From assembly GCA_003988855.1 (NCBI GenBank), contig QYAI01000032.1, positions 62,001 to 126,000 on the forward strand: a stretch of 64,000 nucleotides of DNA, given 5' to 3'. The notes beneath the pieces are model-generated. The model was not told the origin of the DNA and made no database searches. It saw nothing but the letters and a program-made list of their open reading frames with translations. Position 1 is the first letter of the stretch; the number at the start of each line of letters is the position of its first letter. This document shows, piece by piece, positions 24,144-36,700 of the stretch. Made by a program: the position numbers and the translations under genes. This DNA is from Arachnopeziza araneosa (Eukaryota > Ascomycota > Leotiomycetes > Helotiales > Arachnopezizaceae).

Positions 24144-26796
24144 CTTGATACCTGGTGCTTGGTCCCGTGATCTGCCACTCTTGATAACATCCGGTTACAG
24201 GCCTTGATAACAATCCTTTTGCTGCCCTTTCCACTGTTTGGCCTGAAGTCATGAGGAAGAGATGTAGAGTAAGAGAGCGAAGATAGATGAGAATGATGTT
24301 TGAGGTATGCTGGAACCGTTTCCAGGTTATTCCAAGTTTGTCATCACGTTGAGGTTGTCGGATATATCGGAGCGAGAAACCCCGATGTTTATCCGTATCA
24401 GGCACGCAGCGGCTGCTGCCTCGCCTCGCCGCTTTTGACTGGTCTACATCGCATCTTTACCTCTTAACATTACAACACTTGTTAACCTTCCTATCATAAA
24501 CATGTAGCGCTTCATTTCTGATTTGGCAAAAGTTGGAACTACGGCCAACTTTTGCAGAACTTGTGAAAGTACGTAAGTCCGCCGAGCAACCGAGAGCCGT
24601 GCTGATTGTACGAAGCGAGGCCGATCAGTTTCTGCAAGCCCTCGGAGTGCAACGAAAGAAAGTTGAATGGTCTAGTTTGCTGGGTTTTCTCCGGACAGAG
24701 AAGCATCTGCAGCCTCTGTCCCCGTTCCAAGAGATGAACCGAAATTTCACTGGCTAGCAAAATGGTTGAGATCTTGGATTTGAAGAATTTAAACCTGCTA
24801 AAGACGACTAACCGCAGTTAGTACTGGACATCTTCACCGGAAAATGAAACCCAACAAGCTTAGACCGATCATTTAAATAAATAAACAAAAATCGAATTTC
24901 CTCTTTTGCAATATTGCTTCTTTTGTGAAAGTTCTTTGATACCGTTGCAATATACTGAAGCTACACTTTGGAACATATTTGTTCCTCTTTGAATATTCAT
25001 GAGGTTCTAGCATAAGTAATGACCGACTTACAGTAGGTTAGTGTCTAAAAAGAACAGGGAGAACCTAACCATTCCACACAAATCAAAACTATAGAACTAC
25101 CATTCGTGATTGCCATTTCCGCTATAAGAAAGTCAGACTAAAAAATCTAATCTTGTTTCTTTCTAAAAATAAATCCATTATTTTATATCCCTTTAACCTT
25201 CAAGTTGCTGAAAGAGTGTAACCGCATGTCTGCCTCAATGCAACCTGACCGTAGTTGATTTGCCCTCAACCCTAATCTAAACATACGTGATCTTTCATCA
25301 CCTTAATTTCTTCTTCAGAGATTGCTGATCTCTAGTGATCAAGTACAAGAATTGGTGTCTTTTGGATCTGATGCTGTCGTGGGGTTGCGTTGAGGAAAGG
25401 GGCCTCCAATGAGGCAGATTTATACTCACGCTCAGGCCAGGGTCATAAAGTCGTTCCTCTCTTTCCATATTTGCGCAAAGGTCGGTTCCAGAAGTAAGGA
25501 GAGAAGGATTAATCAGGAAAAACTAGTTTGGTTTATCGATACTTTCGTTAGCTCAAAGACCAGCAGGTGTCGTGCTGAAGCAGGTACCACCACTCTGATA
25601 TTTCCTCACCACGGATAGATAATTATAAACCCTCTGGTGAAGGTTAATTTATGGTAGATTGATTCTCATACTCTGATATGGAATTCATATATCGTGATAT
25701 AACTCCAAAAATCGCTTGCTTTGGAGTTTTGATTTACTAGCTGTTGAGGTCACTTTCTCAGTTTACTGCCCCAACACATTCTATTAAAGCATCTCTGGTT
25801 CAGGAATTTGAGAGTCTAAAAACACTTTGGGGAGTCTACCGATTTAGTTGTTGTGAATCGGGTGCCGTTGATTTATAAATTGATAAAATGAGTTGCAAAT
25901 AATTATTGACCTCACCCCATTTGAAGCCAAGCCTGCCCCTTTTCCCTTCGGATTTCTTCTCTCGGCCATCCACGACTCTAGCAAATAATCTACTTCTTCG
26001 AGGAGCACTACGCATCCTTGAATAGAAATCTGGCTCGGTTAAAATGCAGACTTACGGCATAGAAAAAGAAGGTAAATTGATGGGTGGGTAAAAGGATGTT
26101 GATTCTTTAGAAGAGAATCCGAAAGTAAAACCCTCTTTTATACACACATTCTCTGCCGCTCCTTCCCAATCCGTCCACAGGCATGTACCTCGTCTCTTTG
26201 CTTTTGCGCTCAAGCCTCTATTGCGGATATCTTTGTTATTCTCGATGGCTCGCATTGCTTCCGCTGTAGAAGTGGCAAACGGACTAACACATCGGTCAAT
26301 CATTCGCAACGGATAAAAACATACCGAGCCTCAACAATTCATCCAAGGATAATCAAACAATACAGCTGATTGCAAAGACGCTCTCACACTATCAAATCAC
26401 ATCAAGTATGAGAAAGACAGTGAATCACAGGAATTGTATGATTGAGTATCTATCTATTTAACAGATCTCAACCTTGTCATATCCTGTGCTTCTTCTTGCT
26501 GCTCCACCATAAGTCTACTTAGCAGCATGCACAAAGATTGCATAGTTAGAATCTAACGATTTCGTAACACCACCGTTCATTCCATTCTAAGCCTCCGAGT
26601 TCAGTCTTTCCGATGATCAGATACAATGATTGAGTCTGGAAGAAGATTGGTCAGCCGGGATTCTCTAGGGAGTGGATCTGAGAATACTTACAGAAAAGTG
26701 CGTAATAACCACGTAGAAAACATATCATGCTTTGAAAACGTGAACTGTCGAAAGTGTAGAATAGAGCCCATCTTATATGAGGAGTTGGAAGCACGT
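24144..26796. other. AT-rich gene-poor stretch beside the methyltransferase gene
   Basis: No gene recognised in 2.65 kb. Composition drops to AT-rich DNA from about 24770 to 26750. I see no terminal repeats or transposase remnants, but decayed, mutated repeat DNA would look like this. Confidence 0.45.
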
Positions 26797-29700
26797 TCAA
26801 TCGAAGTTGAGCCGGAGGCTGGTGTGGGATGAGTAAGGGGTCTTCTCAGGAATCCCAGGTGTGCGATCGAGTGCATAAGCAATCGTGGGATTGCCAGTAG
26901 GGGGAACCAAGATGATCTTCTGCTTGCGGTGCTCGTAGTAATCGACCTCGTAAGTATGAGCAGTCAGGAAATGATAGAGGTGGACGTGCTTCTTTTGGCC
27001 CCAGCGAACGGCACGACCCACGGCTTGCTTCATGGCAGCGGTATATTTGGATTGGCCAGTTGATAAACGAGTCCAATATGGACTAAAGAACAATACATGA
27101 TTGGCACAAGTAAGGTTTCTGTCCAGGAGTCAGTAGATGCTATTTCAAGTAGAAAAGAAGGATCGCTTACGCTCCTGAGGCAGAGGAGTCGCCAATGTTA
27201 AGGATCAGCACGACAGCTTCGCTCTTACCATCCTGGAAACGGGTCAGAACTGTCGCAGGATCTTTGTTGCCCTTATCGAAATGGTCGAAATAGATACCAT
27301 AAAGATCCATAGCAGCCTTGATGTTTTCAACCGATTTAAGGTCTTGCACGAAGAGCAGAGCCTTTTCCTTCATCTGCTTGATACGATCAAGGATTACAAT
27401 AATGCTATCGATCTTGCTACCGTACTCTGGAACGTGATGCAAGTCGATTGGTGGTTGGGGTTTTGTGAGTTCAGCACCCGAAATCTTCTCGTAATCAACT
27501 GTAGCAGCATCACAGCCATTAACCAAACAAGATTTTGCCGAAGGCTTGAGGCATTCGCTGCATACGATGTGCCCGCAGCGGTACAGTACAGTGATATCCG
27601 CAGCCTGAGTCAAAGGGCAGCTACAAACGTCGCAAGTCGGTGGCGAAGGATCTCCAGAAATCAACTCTTGAATGCGTAGAACTTGCCGAGCAGATCTAAG
27701 AACCCGGGTCGACTTGACATACACATTAACAAGATCGCAGAGCTCGGAAACCGAGTTTCGAAAGTATCGGACCGCTAAATCAACTACTTTACCATGTTGC
27801 TTGCCTTTGCCAGACGGATACTTTTGTTTTGTCGAACCTTCTGGGGGCTCAACACCTTTCTCGTGGTAGAATAACATCCAGTCTGACTCGGTATAATCGG
27901 CTGTAGTGTCAGAAAAGAGCTTCAATAGCTCTGCAGTTGCTTCACTATCTCCGACACCGTTGTTCATTGTGCGATCAAGAAAATCCTGGAAAACGCCTAG
28001 GCCCTGACATTCGGCAAGTTTTGAAAGCCATTCGCACTGCTTCATGTGAAATTTCATCTGTTCTAGGACGTCGGCAAGATCGGACTCTCTGTCCTCCACT
28101 GCAATCGCAAGAATGGATGGATACGCTAGAGGTTCTTGCAGGCAGTGTTCATAAATGTTGAAATTACCAGCACGATAAATTAAAGCCTGGGGGCCGAATT
28201 TGCATTTTTTAGCTGCATGTTCGATTTGTAGATTGTAGTGACCTCCTTGAGCGCTCTTCGCAAGTAGCTCAAAATTGTTCGGAGCGAGCGTTTGCTCAAG
28301 TTCTAGGTAGGCATTGCGTTCACCATTTGGCTGACGAGTGAGTGAAATATGTTCTGAAAACTCAATGTCGGTTTTATCGGCATCATCCTATAAATTGTTA
28401 GAATGCGCGAGTCTCAAGACATAACATAGGACTTACTCGGCGGGCAAATAAGTCGAGAAACTTCTGAGCAACACCGTGTCGATGCTGCAGCCAAAAGGGA
28501 GAACCCGGTGAGTGAAGAGCTTGAATCGTTTCACTGGCTGTCGGGGTTTTTAGCGTTATTTACGTTAAAAATATCATGAGAACTTACCAGTCATACCTGC
28601 GGTATGGAACTTGAACACCTCACGGGCCATAGTTGTAAAATCGTGCAGGCCAAGGTAGATGCCCACGATCTTTGCAATAGCTTTGACATCGTTAAAGGAG
28701 CTCAGGCCCGGGGTCGCTGTCAAAAGCCAAATATTAGGTGATACAATGTGTTCGATGATTCGTAGGACATCCACTGAGAAGTTATCGACCTCATCGAGAA
28801 CAATTCTAGCGAACGAAAGCATCTCAAAGACAGCATGCTTCATCGTCAAGCAGTCATTGTTGGTAATCAAGTACAGGTCCTCGGACCCAGTCTCTTCCTC
28901 ATCCTCAGACCCAGTCTCTTCCTCGTCCTCGGACCTAGTCTCTTCCTCATCCTCGGACCCGGTCTCTTGCTCATCCTCGGACCTAGTTTCTTCTTCGTCC
29001 TCGGTCCCGGTGATTTCCTCGTCCTCGGTCCCGGTAATTTCCTCGTCCTCGGTCCCGGTGATTTCCTCGTCCTTGATCCCGGTGATTTCCTCGTCCTCGA
29101 TCCCGGTATTCTCCTCGTCCTCGGTCCCGGTCTTTTTCTTGGTAGGCTTAGTCTTTTCCTCCTGCTCAACTCGATCTTCAAACCTGACGTAATTCGCGCC
29201 AGTAAATCTCTTCGAAGGATTTGGAAGTGTATTCTTCTTTGCATCGGCTTTGTATGCTCTCAGCTCTTCGCGAAGATGTGACTTGATAGAAGAAGGATCT
29301 CTGATCAATTGGCTAACGTTATTAGCAATTCTCTCTGATGCCATATCATGCCAGGCATCTTTGGCCCGCGGTGAAACTTTAGCGTCAGGCGCCATCATTG
29401 CAGCAAATTGAGCGACCCATCGTGTATACTCAACGGAAGCCAGGACTTTGATAGCGAGAACTATCCAATTTGAATCTCGTAGTGTAGCAATGCTCGTATC
29501 AGCAAGATCTTGTATAGTCTTGATCTTGGTCACAAGTGGCTCGCCCATGCTGAACTTTTTAATCTCTGAGGCCCACTGGTCAACAAGTTGATTAGGAACA
29601 ACAACTAAAGTTGCTGCACTGAAGATTTTTTCTGTGGATTTGGTTTGGCCATAAAGCTTGTCTTCTGCTTCCCGATGACCTACCAAAGAAATCGTAGCTG

Positions 29701-32700
29701 GAGTCTTGCCAAAACCAGTTTGGGAAGCGATCAGGCCACCTCTCTTGCGGACTTCTCGAGTGGCCTTGGCGAAGAGGCGACTACCCAGCTGCTGATCTCC
29801 AGCCTCCACGATTTCCTCTTCTTCGAAAATTGGTGGATTTTCTTCCTGTTCCACTTGCCATTGCACACTTCTGAGCTGTTCCGGGCGAAGTTTGATTTTT
29901 AGATTTTGGCGCGCTGGCGCCATATCTCGAGTGTTTCGGAATGCAAATGGAGGAAGAACAGGTGGGCTTGTGGTACCAGAATTAGTAATAAGACACCAAG
30001 AAGTCTTGATATTCATAGATGGAGCTAATGTATTGGCCGTCAGGGACCCACGAGCAACATGAGCGAGAGCCTCGGGGTTGATGCCAATCTTGAATGTAAG
30101 TGTACGCTCGACGGAAGAAGGTCCGACATCAATACGGAAGCGGGGAGAAATGAAAGCCGGTCTATTCTGAAGCGCCTCTTCATATTCAGCAGCGTCTTTT
30201 GGTTCCTCAAAAGCACGTTGCGTATCCTTCCGAGTGGTTACCCAGAATTTTCGAGGAGTCTTCGGCGCGCAAGCTGAACAATCGCGACTCGGATCATCTT
30301 TGATTTCAAGCCACTTTACATCATCCTCGGTGTAACCACCAATGGCAAGACCATCGATGAACTTGCTCAGGAAGGAGTGATAAAATCGTGTGGCAACTGT
30401 CGAGTCTACCAGAACCCATTCTCCTTGTGTGAAGTACTTTGCAACGGCCTCTGAGACTTTGAAAGTGGAGGAGAGAATAGAGCGGGATTTTTGACAACCC
30501 CTAGCCGATAAATCGAGACGGTCAGGAGTGGGTAATTGTCGACATGGAAGAGTCGATCTGTCGCGGCGCTCGAAGTTGACTGCCGGGCAATCGACCCACG
30601 CACCGTTAAGAACTATGTTGATGTTGTTCTGAACAAGCTCTGTTGGAGCTTCGTACAGGGTCCTGTAGTCAAATTCCCTGTTGGGTTCCTTCTCAGCTCG
30701 GAACACTCTCTCGAGGTGGTATCTATCACCAGCTGCGGTCGCAATTTTTCTGTACTCAGGTTGTCCAATACCACTTGCAAATTCGCCCAATATTTGACGA
30801 GAAGCACCGTACCTGAGGCGACGAGTATCACGAGTAAAGACGTAAGGGTGCTTATCCCATTCTCCACTATTCAACTGGTGCTCTAAAAATAGGAACATTG
30901 GATGATGATTCTCTCGGGGTTTTCCATCGATCCTCATGTGGAGAGAGTTCATTGCTTGACCGCATTCTTGGTGGAGATGATAGTTGCCTGAAATATCCTC
31001 CTCGAATAAGCCTCGAGCAGCTTCTGGAATCTCAACCGAGCACTCAGTGAAGACGACATTGTCGGTGTGACCGACAAGACCCAGTGATGCTCTCCAAGAA
31101 GGGACAAAGTCGCCACTCCAGACAATTTTAGCCTTGACATGATGCTGCTTGGGAAACCAAATCTGCCAAACGCCAGGATCAAGGAGACCCGCTACTGGAA
31201 GCATTCTGGCAATAGGATGACTCTCAAGAATGACTCGTCGGGGATCATTTCCTGCCAAATGACTTTCAACCTTAACGTACAAAAGCCACTGCACGCCGAG
31301 AATAGAGAACTCTAGGACAAGCTTAGCTTGGGAGGACTCATAAATTACCTCCCATATGTCCGAACGCTGGATGGATTTCCATTGCAGATCGGATTGAAAA
31401 GCCGCAAGATAGTATTGCCCATACCATAAGTTTGGGTCAATTTTGTCTTGATGCATCGTAGCCAAGTCATTGAGAACTGCCGTGTAAGTGATGGCGTCGG
31501 CGAAAGAAATCTTCTTGGGCAGCACGGCCTTCAGGGTCTTTTCGAAAACAGCAGGGATATTGCGAACATGGACTATTTCGTGGTAAGAGTGCGATGGATT
31601 GCCATAATGATCTTGACATGACGTATGGTGACAAGTCTTGCACAACTTGAAGCCCTTTTTGGCGACTTCGTCGTGAGCTTCGCAGAAGCATAACTTCTGC
31701 GTCGCCAAGCCTAGCGCGTAGATAGCCGCGAGATCTGGAGTGCGAGAGGAGACGCCAGGAAACGAGGTGAGAACAGAGAACCCCTCCGAGGGGAGGAACT
31801 CTGATTCGGGGAGCATTTTTTGGGGGGGTTGATAAGTGCCGTCGCCTTGGGTAAAATGTTTGTAGAAAAGAAGGTGTGTTGCTTGCAACATGGCGCTAAT
31901 AACAGGTGTAGACATTGCGTTTCCAGCGAGGTCCTGAATTTGAACCTCGTTAAGAAAGTCCAAAAGCACTCGATGTATTGGAAAACCTTGACCAAGTAGA
32001 AACTCTCGGGAGGTAAGCTTTCGTCCCAAGAATGAGGAAAACATTACGCCTCTTGGTGTCAAGCAGTCGAGATTTCCCTGAAGGGGACAAAGGTTGCCCC
32101 GGTAGACATTTTGCGACGTGTCACGAAAGATACTAGAGATTGTGTTAGGCCACTCGACGACGAAAGCAATGAAGCTGAAGGGCTTTACCTGAAAAACCTA
32201 AAATCAAAACCCTCGCGCGCGCACAAAGTGAAGATGATCTCAATCACATCCATGACTCGTTCAGTTGTACGCCTTGACAAACTCCAGTAATCGGGAAAAT
32301 GCTTAGCACCGTTTGGTTCCCAGTTGGTGCACCTTCGTTCGTTTCCCAGGCCCAAAGTATCGCGAAACCGAAGGTGGTTAGCGGCACATTTGAGCCATTG
32401 GACGATCCGGTCATCGTCCTCGGCAATCCCCGCTAACCTATTCGGGACAGGACGTAGATCGTCGAATGCAGCCATTATCATGGCCTCAGCAGGCACCGAG
32501 GCTTCTCTCTCGTAGCTTCGAACAAGTTCCACCCATCTGTCAAGCTCAACTTGCACGAGAAGCTCGGTAGGGGTGTATGGGTCATTATCTCGTTTAGCGT
32601 TGCCTATTCCGGCAACTTCTCCAGTCTCGCCGAACAGGTCGTTACGAACACATATCATATATCCGCGTTGGCGAGTCTGAGGAAGACCGAAGTCCTTGGT

Positions 32701-33741
32701 GTCGACCTTGATGTGGCGAGCCGAGTAGCCAATCCGCCTCATCAGAATAATAATCTTTGTCCATGGAGCGCCGGAAACATTCTCCAAGATGATGAGCTTG
32801 GGACCATCCTTCGCAGCGTAGTTGAAGATTGCAAATAAAGTTTCGCCAGACTCTCCTCTCTGCTCGATTGTCTTGCGAGATATGTTGAGAGTCGAGAAAT
32901 CCACGCAGCAAAACCCGGCAACAAGAATATCGACTCCCAATGGGATGTCGGCTTTTGTGCCATATACAGTAGTTCTGCTCTCCATTAACTAATTTTCATC
33001 AACTTGAATGAACTAGGAAAACTTACCCTTTGCGGTAGCTTGGGTGTTTCGAGTCCAACTTAACTGCAAACCCCATCTCGACCATGTCACGGAATAAAAG
33101 AACACGAGGAAAGTTGCGGACGATATAGGCTTGCTTAAATGCTTCAATCTCTGCACTGAAAACATGCTCGAAGTTGAGCTGAGAGCCTGATTGCTTCAAG
33201 ACTGTCAATGTTAGCTATGTCTTGTAGTAGGAGGAATCAAGTGAAACACTTACGTTCTCGGATGTATTCCATTACGATGACGGGACACTCAGTACCAGAG
33301 CACATGGTAGCTATAGAAACCGGGTGCTTATTCAGATGTTGCACCATTGCCTGAAAGTTTTCATGACTCTGAAAAGTTCCAAGCTGTTCTCGGAGCAGAT
33401 CATCGATGGTAGAGATGGGCGGCAGATCTGGGTTCCAGCCACGTTGATACTTGAAGACAGGGTTCTTGTATACTTCCTCCGACCCTTTCGGTTTCTTGGT
33501 CTTCGGTNCTGGAGCCTTCTTCGGTGCTGGAGCCTTCTTCGGTGCTGGAGCCTTCTTCGGTGCTGGAGCCTTCTTCGGTGCTGGAGCCTTCTTCGGTGCT
33601 GGTAGAAGGAATAGGTTCTTCTAGATCAGAGCTGGCTTGAGACTCTATGTCGGCACCTTAGAGTATTAGTCAAAGTCTCAAATCTAATCAGAGTAGGACA
33701 GGGTTTTGCTTACTGGTAGGCATGATATCGTTATTCTCCAT
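26797..33741 (-). CDS. DNMT5: DNA methyltransferase-RING-SNF2 fusion
   Basis: Eight exons are proposed: 33741-33714, 33644-33254, 33201-33027, 32974-32189, 32132-28588, 28537-28437, 28387-27171, 27118-26797, giving about 2187 residues once the ambiguous base at 33508 is ignored. Order of parts: a short N-terminus with an 18-bp repeat; a C5-DNA methyltransferase with motif I TMCSGTE (near 121-128), motif IV FCCVDFS (219-225, catalytic Cys 221), ENV (262-264), QTRQR (297-301) and REFLLGQGFP; a long linker with Cys/His clusters; SNF2 helicase motifs GFGKT (1266-1270), LVVVPNQL and DEVD (1573-1576); a C3HC4-like RING (from Cys 1927); and helicase C motifs SGANLTCANHVLFF and QAVGRAVRWGQ (near 2112). 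This order defines DNMT5, an ATP-dependent maintenance CpG methyltransferase in fungi and some algae. No chromodomain is visible. The first two exons are the least certain part. Confidence 0.9.
28877..29139 (-). repeat. 24-bp coding minisatellite, acidic octapeptide repeat
   Basis: About 10.6 tandem copies of a 24-bp unit within the DNMT5 gene encode the octapeptide TGTEDEEI and variants (TGSEDEEE, TRSEDEQE, TGIKDEEI). They fall near residues 1458-1545, between SNF2 motifs Ia and II. All copies keep frame, and two variant blocks (I-type and E-type) cluster separately. Confidence 0.95.
33503..33603 (-). repeat. 18-bp coding minisatellite in the DNMT5 N-terminus
   Basis: About 5.6 nearly perfect copies of GGTGCTGGAGCCTTCTTC (plus strand). 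In the frame reached from the proposed start they encode STEEGS; in the alternative frame they encode KKAPAP. The only ambiguous base of the window, n at 33508, lies in the last copy. Confidence 0.95.
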
Positions 33742-36700
33742 AGTTGTAGACAGTTTGGTGTCAAAACTAAAAGGAAGCAAGTTAGCTTTCAAGATTGAGT
33801 AATCAATATCAGAAACAAATTAGGCCATGCAGCCGGTGTAACAAAAGGATTGTAGTTGTGTATGATAGTGCTGTAAAGAGATCAAAAGAAAGTCGCGGAA
33901 GTTGGAGCCACAGACCGACTAGTAAGTCGTAGAGCAAAGGCAAACCTAGTAGAGAAATAAAAATATACAAGAGTTGATAACAAAAGATGTCTTTCAGTCA
34001 TGGGGTCAATGGGTACTGAAGGGCTGATGAAGCCGATAAGAGTAGATATTGACTCGGTGACAAGTCGGTGTGACGGACAGGAACCTGCCACTATGTCGTA
34101 AGGAGGTTAAGAGCAACACAGAGAATGTGGTGCAAGACAGATAAGTAAGGGACAAGACAATGTACCACAAGGGGTGGGTGATGGGCATAGTCAAATGCCA
34201 CATGTTGTAGATGAGGACTGGAAGAAGAATCTGAATGACAGACATTGACACTACCGCTTTGTTGCGACAGAACAAAGTGACAGCGCCTCTGAAAATGCGG
34301 CGCAAGACAAAAGTAGAGAGTAGTAGGATACAGCGCAAGGAGTTGGTGAGAGATGGTCAAGTGCCAGATGGCTTAGACCTTTGATGTATTGTGGTTGGAA
34401 TCCGAGTTTGAGGCTCGAGGTAGAAGGGTAGGTAGAGATTGAAATGCAAGAGATGAGCGCGTGTAACGTACCTGTACTTGTTTGCAGCTTACTGCGATAG
34501 CTAGGTATAACTCGATTGGCGATGAAGCAAAAATAGATGAAAAAGCGTGGTGCAATAGAATTGTTGCCAAGGTTGTGGGTTGAAAGAAGAAGAGGGGCTC
34601 TCGTGGTTTGCAAGAAGAGATTTTATTATACCTTTATTTTGCTGGACCCGCAAAAGCATGGACCGCCGACTAAGCACATGATAACGACCCCCCGCCAAAA
34701 CACTGCCAGTGCTGATTGCCACGCCTACAGCCTTGTCAAGCCTGCCAGGTCTATAAATGCCAAGAACAACTTCAGGCTTATAACTTATTACTACAACCTC
34801 TTTATTATCTTCACTGCGCTGATACGATATGTCTAGTAATGTGTATCATGTACACAAACTAAGCGAGTTCAGGGGGGCCGCTCGGTTAATTTCGTCCCCC
34901 ATGCATAGAGAAATACCGAGAAAATCACCAAAACCATTAACAAGAGATAATGGATAGCGGAAAGGGATATGTAAGAACAAAAACTATTGGAAGAGATCTA
35001 TTCCTATAAGAGGTATGCTCCTTTGCCTGAAGAAAACACTGCTAACTCGAGGAAGAGCAAATGAGCACAACTTTCGCAGCACTACATCCGAATTTCTCTT
35101 CTACAAGTGCACAGAGACACCTCATTACTGTCTATAACACAGTGGTTCACTCATATGTGCAATCACAGATTGAGGTTCCAAGCCTGCTTGTTTGTGCGCG
35201 AGCTCTTTGTCAACAAGAACAATTCATAGAAACATAGTAGCAACACCGATGCGCCATTGCCCCAGTGTACACATCTCAAGTGGGTTACATGTTCTTTTTC
35301 ACACGTCAAATAAGAGGAAGTCGGAGAAGATCTAACTCTATATAGAATTTGCTCCAAGAGGCTAACATTTAAAGGCTGCTTTGAAGCATACACCTCTCTG
35401 ATGCTGCGCACGATTCTAGATCTCCTTAGTCACAACAGACAAATTCCTTGAATCTCTTTATTATTGCTGATTTGGGAGGATCTAGAACAAATGATTTGTA
35501 AGGAATGACAGAATTCTGGTTTGGAGCGGTTCAAAAAAGAACAAGAAGTACCGAAAGACCATTGATTCTCGTATTCTAATGATATATAGGAAGCACCTTA
35601 TTAGGAGTGCTCTACTAGAGAGAGCACCAGCGTTAAGCCTGATACTACGAAGCTGATCGCAGAGGATCTTGAAACCATACTTAACAAGGCTACATCGTGG
35701 CTTTGCTCGAACTGTCGAACTCTCTTCTCAAGCGCAATAAATGATAATCAGCCAATGGTACCTCTAGAGCCAAGAACCCGCAAACAGTCGTGGTAAATGC
35801 CTTAAGTCATATGCTTACAGTAAGATCAAGTGTCTCTTGCTGCAAGAGAAGGCACCTCCTCGAAAGCATGACATAAAAGTAGAGCCGCTCCAGCAAGCAT
35901 GATGCCTATATAAACAAATATATTAGGGTTTCAATTGCAGTGACGATGCAAAACGAAAAGCAAGCAAGAATACAAATGGTAGCAATGCTATGTGGCTTAA
36001 GTGGGTTGGGGCTTAGTGAGGTCGGAATATTCCTGTAGACTCGACAGGACTACAAGGTAGACTTACGCTAAGAGAAGGAGCACGATTGTATCATATACAA
36101 CTCCCAGTAAAGGGAGAAGGACTTTAGCGGATCCTAAAAGTTGAGGGCGCTCTTGCCATTACTCGTGCCAGATTTTATATTATTTAGGTTCTAATCGAAT
36201 CGATTCACAATGATTCATCTTGAGCGGTGGTAACTTGCAGGTAAGTTCAAGATGCATAGCTTCTTCTAGTTGATCAAGCTAGCTTCAGTATTTGACGGTC
36301 GATACCATCAGCGAAGTTTAGAACCTGTCAAGTTCATCGCAATGCCAAAGCATGCACGATTTTCTATAATCCAGCCCGCTGAGAGCTGACGAGGCGTACA
36401 GAATCGGTTGGCATTAGTTTCCTCGGGCACTTCTGAATGCACAAGATAGCTCAGTCAAGATTGTTGGTATCCAGTCGAGGGATGGAGGGTCCGAACTCGG
36501 AAAGGAATGTCATTGATCCCAGTAGCCTCTCATCTAGAGATGCTTCCACAAAGTTTCTTATATGTCTTTGTAATGGAGCAAGGCTATTAAATGTGATTCC
36601 TTAATTCAACTAGTAGAAGTTTAGCGTAGAGTAACTCAAGAAGTTTCCTTGACATGAATATACTTCTCTGCTAGTTGAATATCTTAGATGGAAGATATTT

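Noticed and set aside
28659..29281. Long plus-strand open frames rich in Ser-Asp-Pro-Val or Leu-Gly-Pro repeats
   Set aside because: They are antisense readings of the 24-bp acidic repeat in DNMT5; repeat units of a multiple of three keep all frames open.
33324..33605. Plus-strand frame with repeated WSLLRC units
   Set aside because: Antisense reading of the 18-bp repeat in the DNMT5 N-terminal exon.
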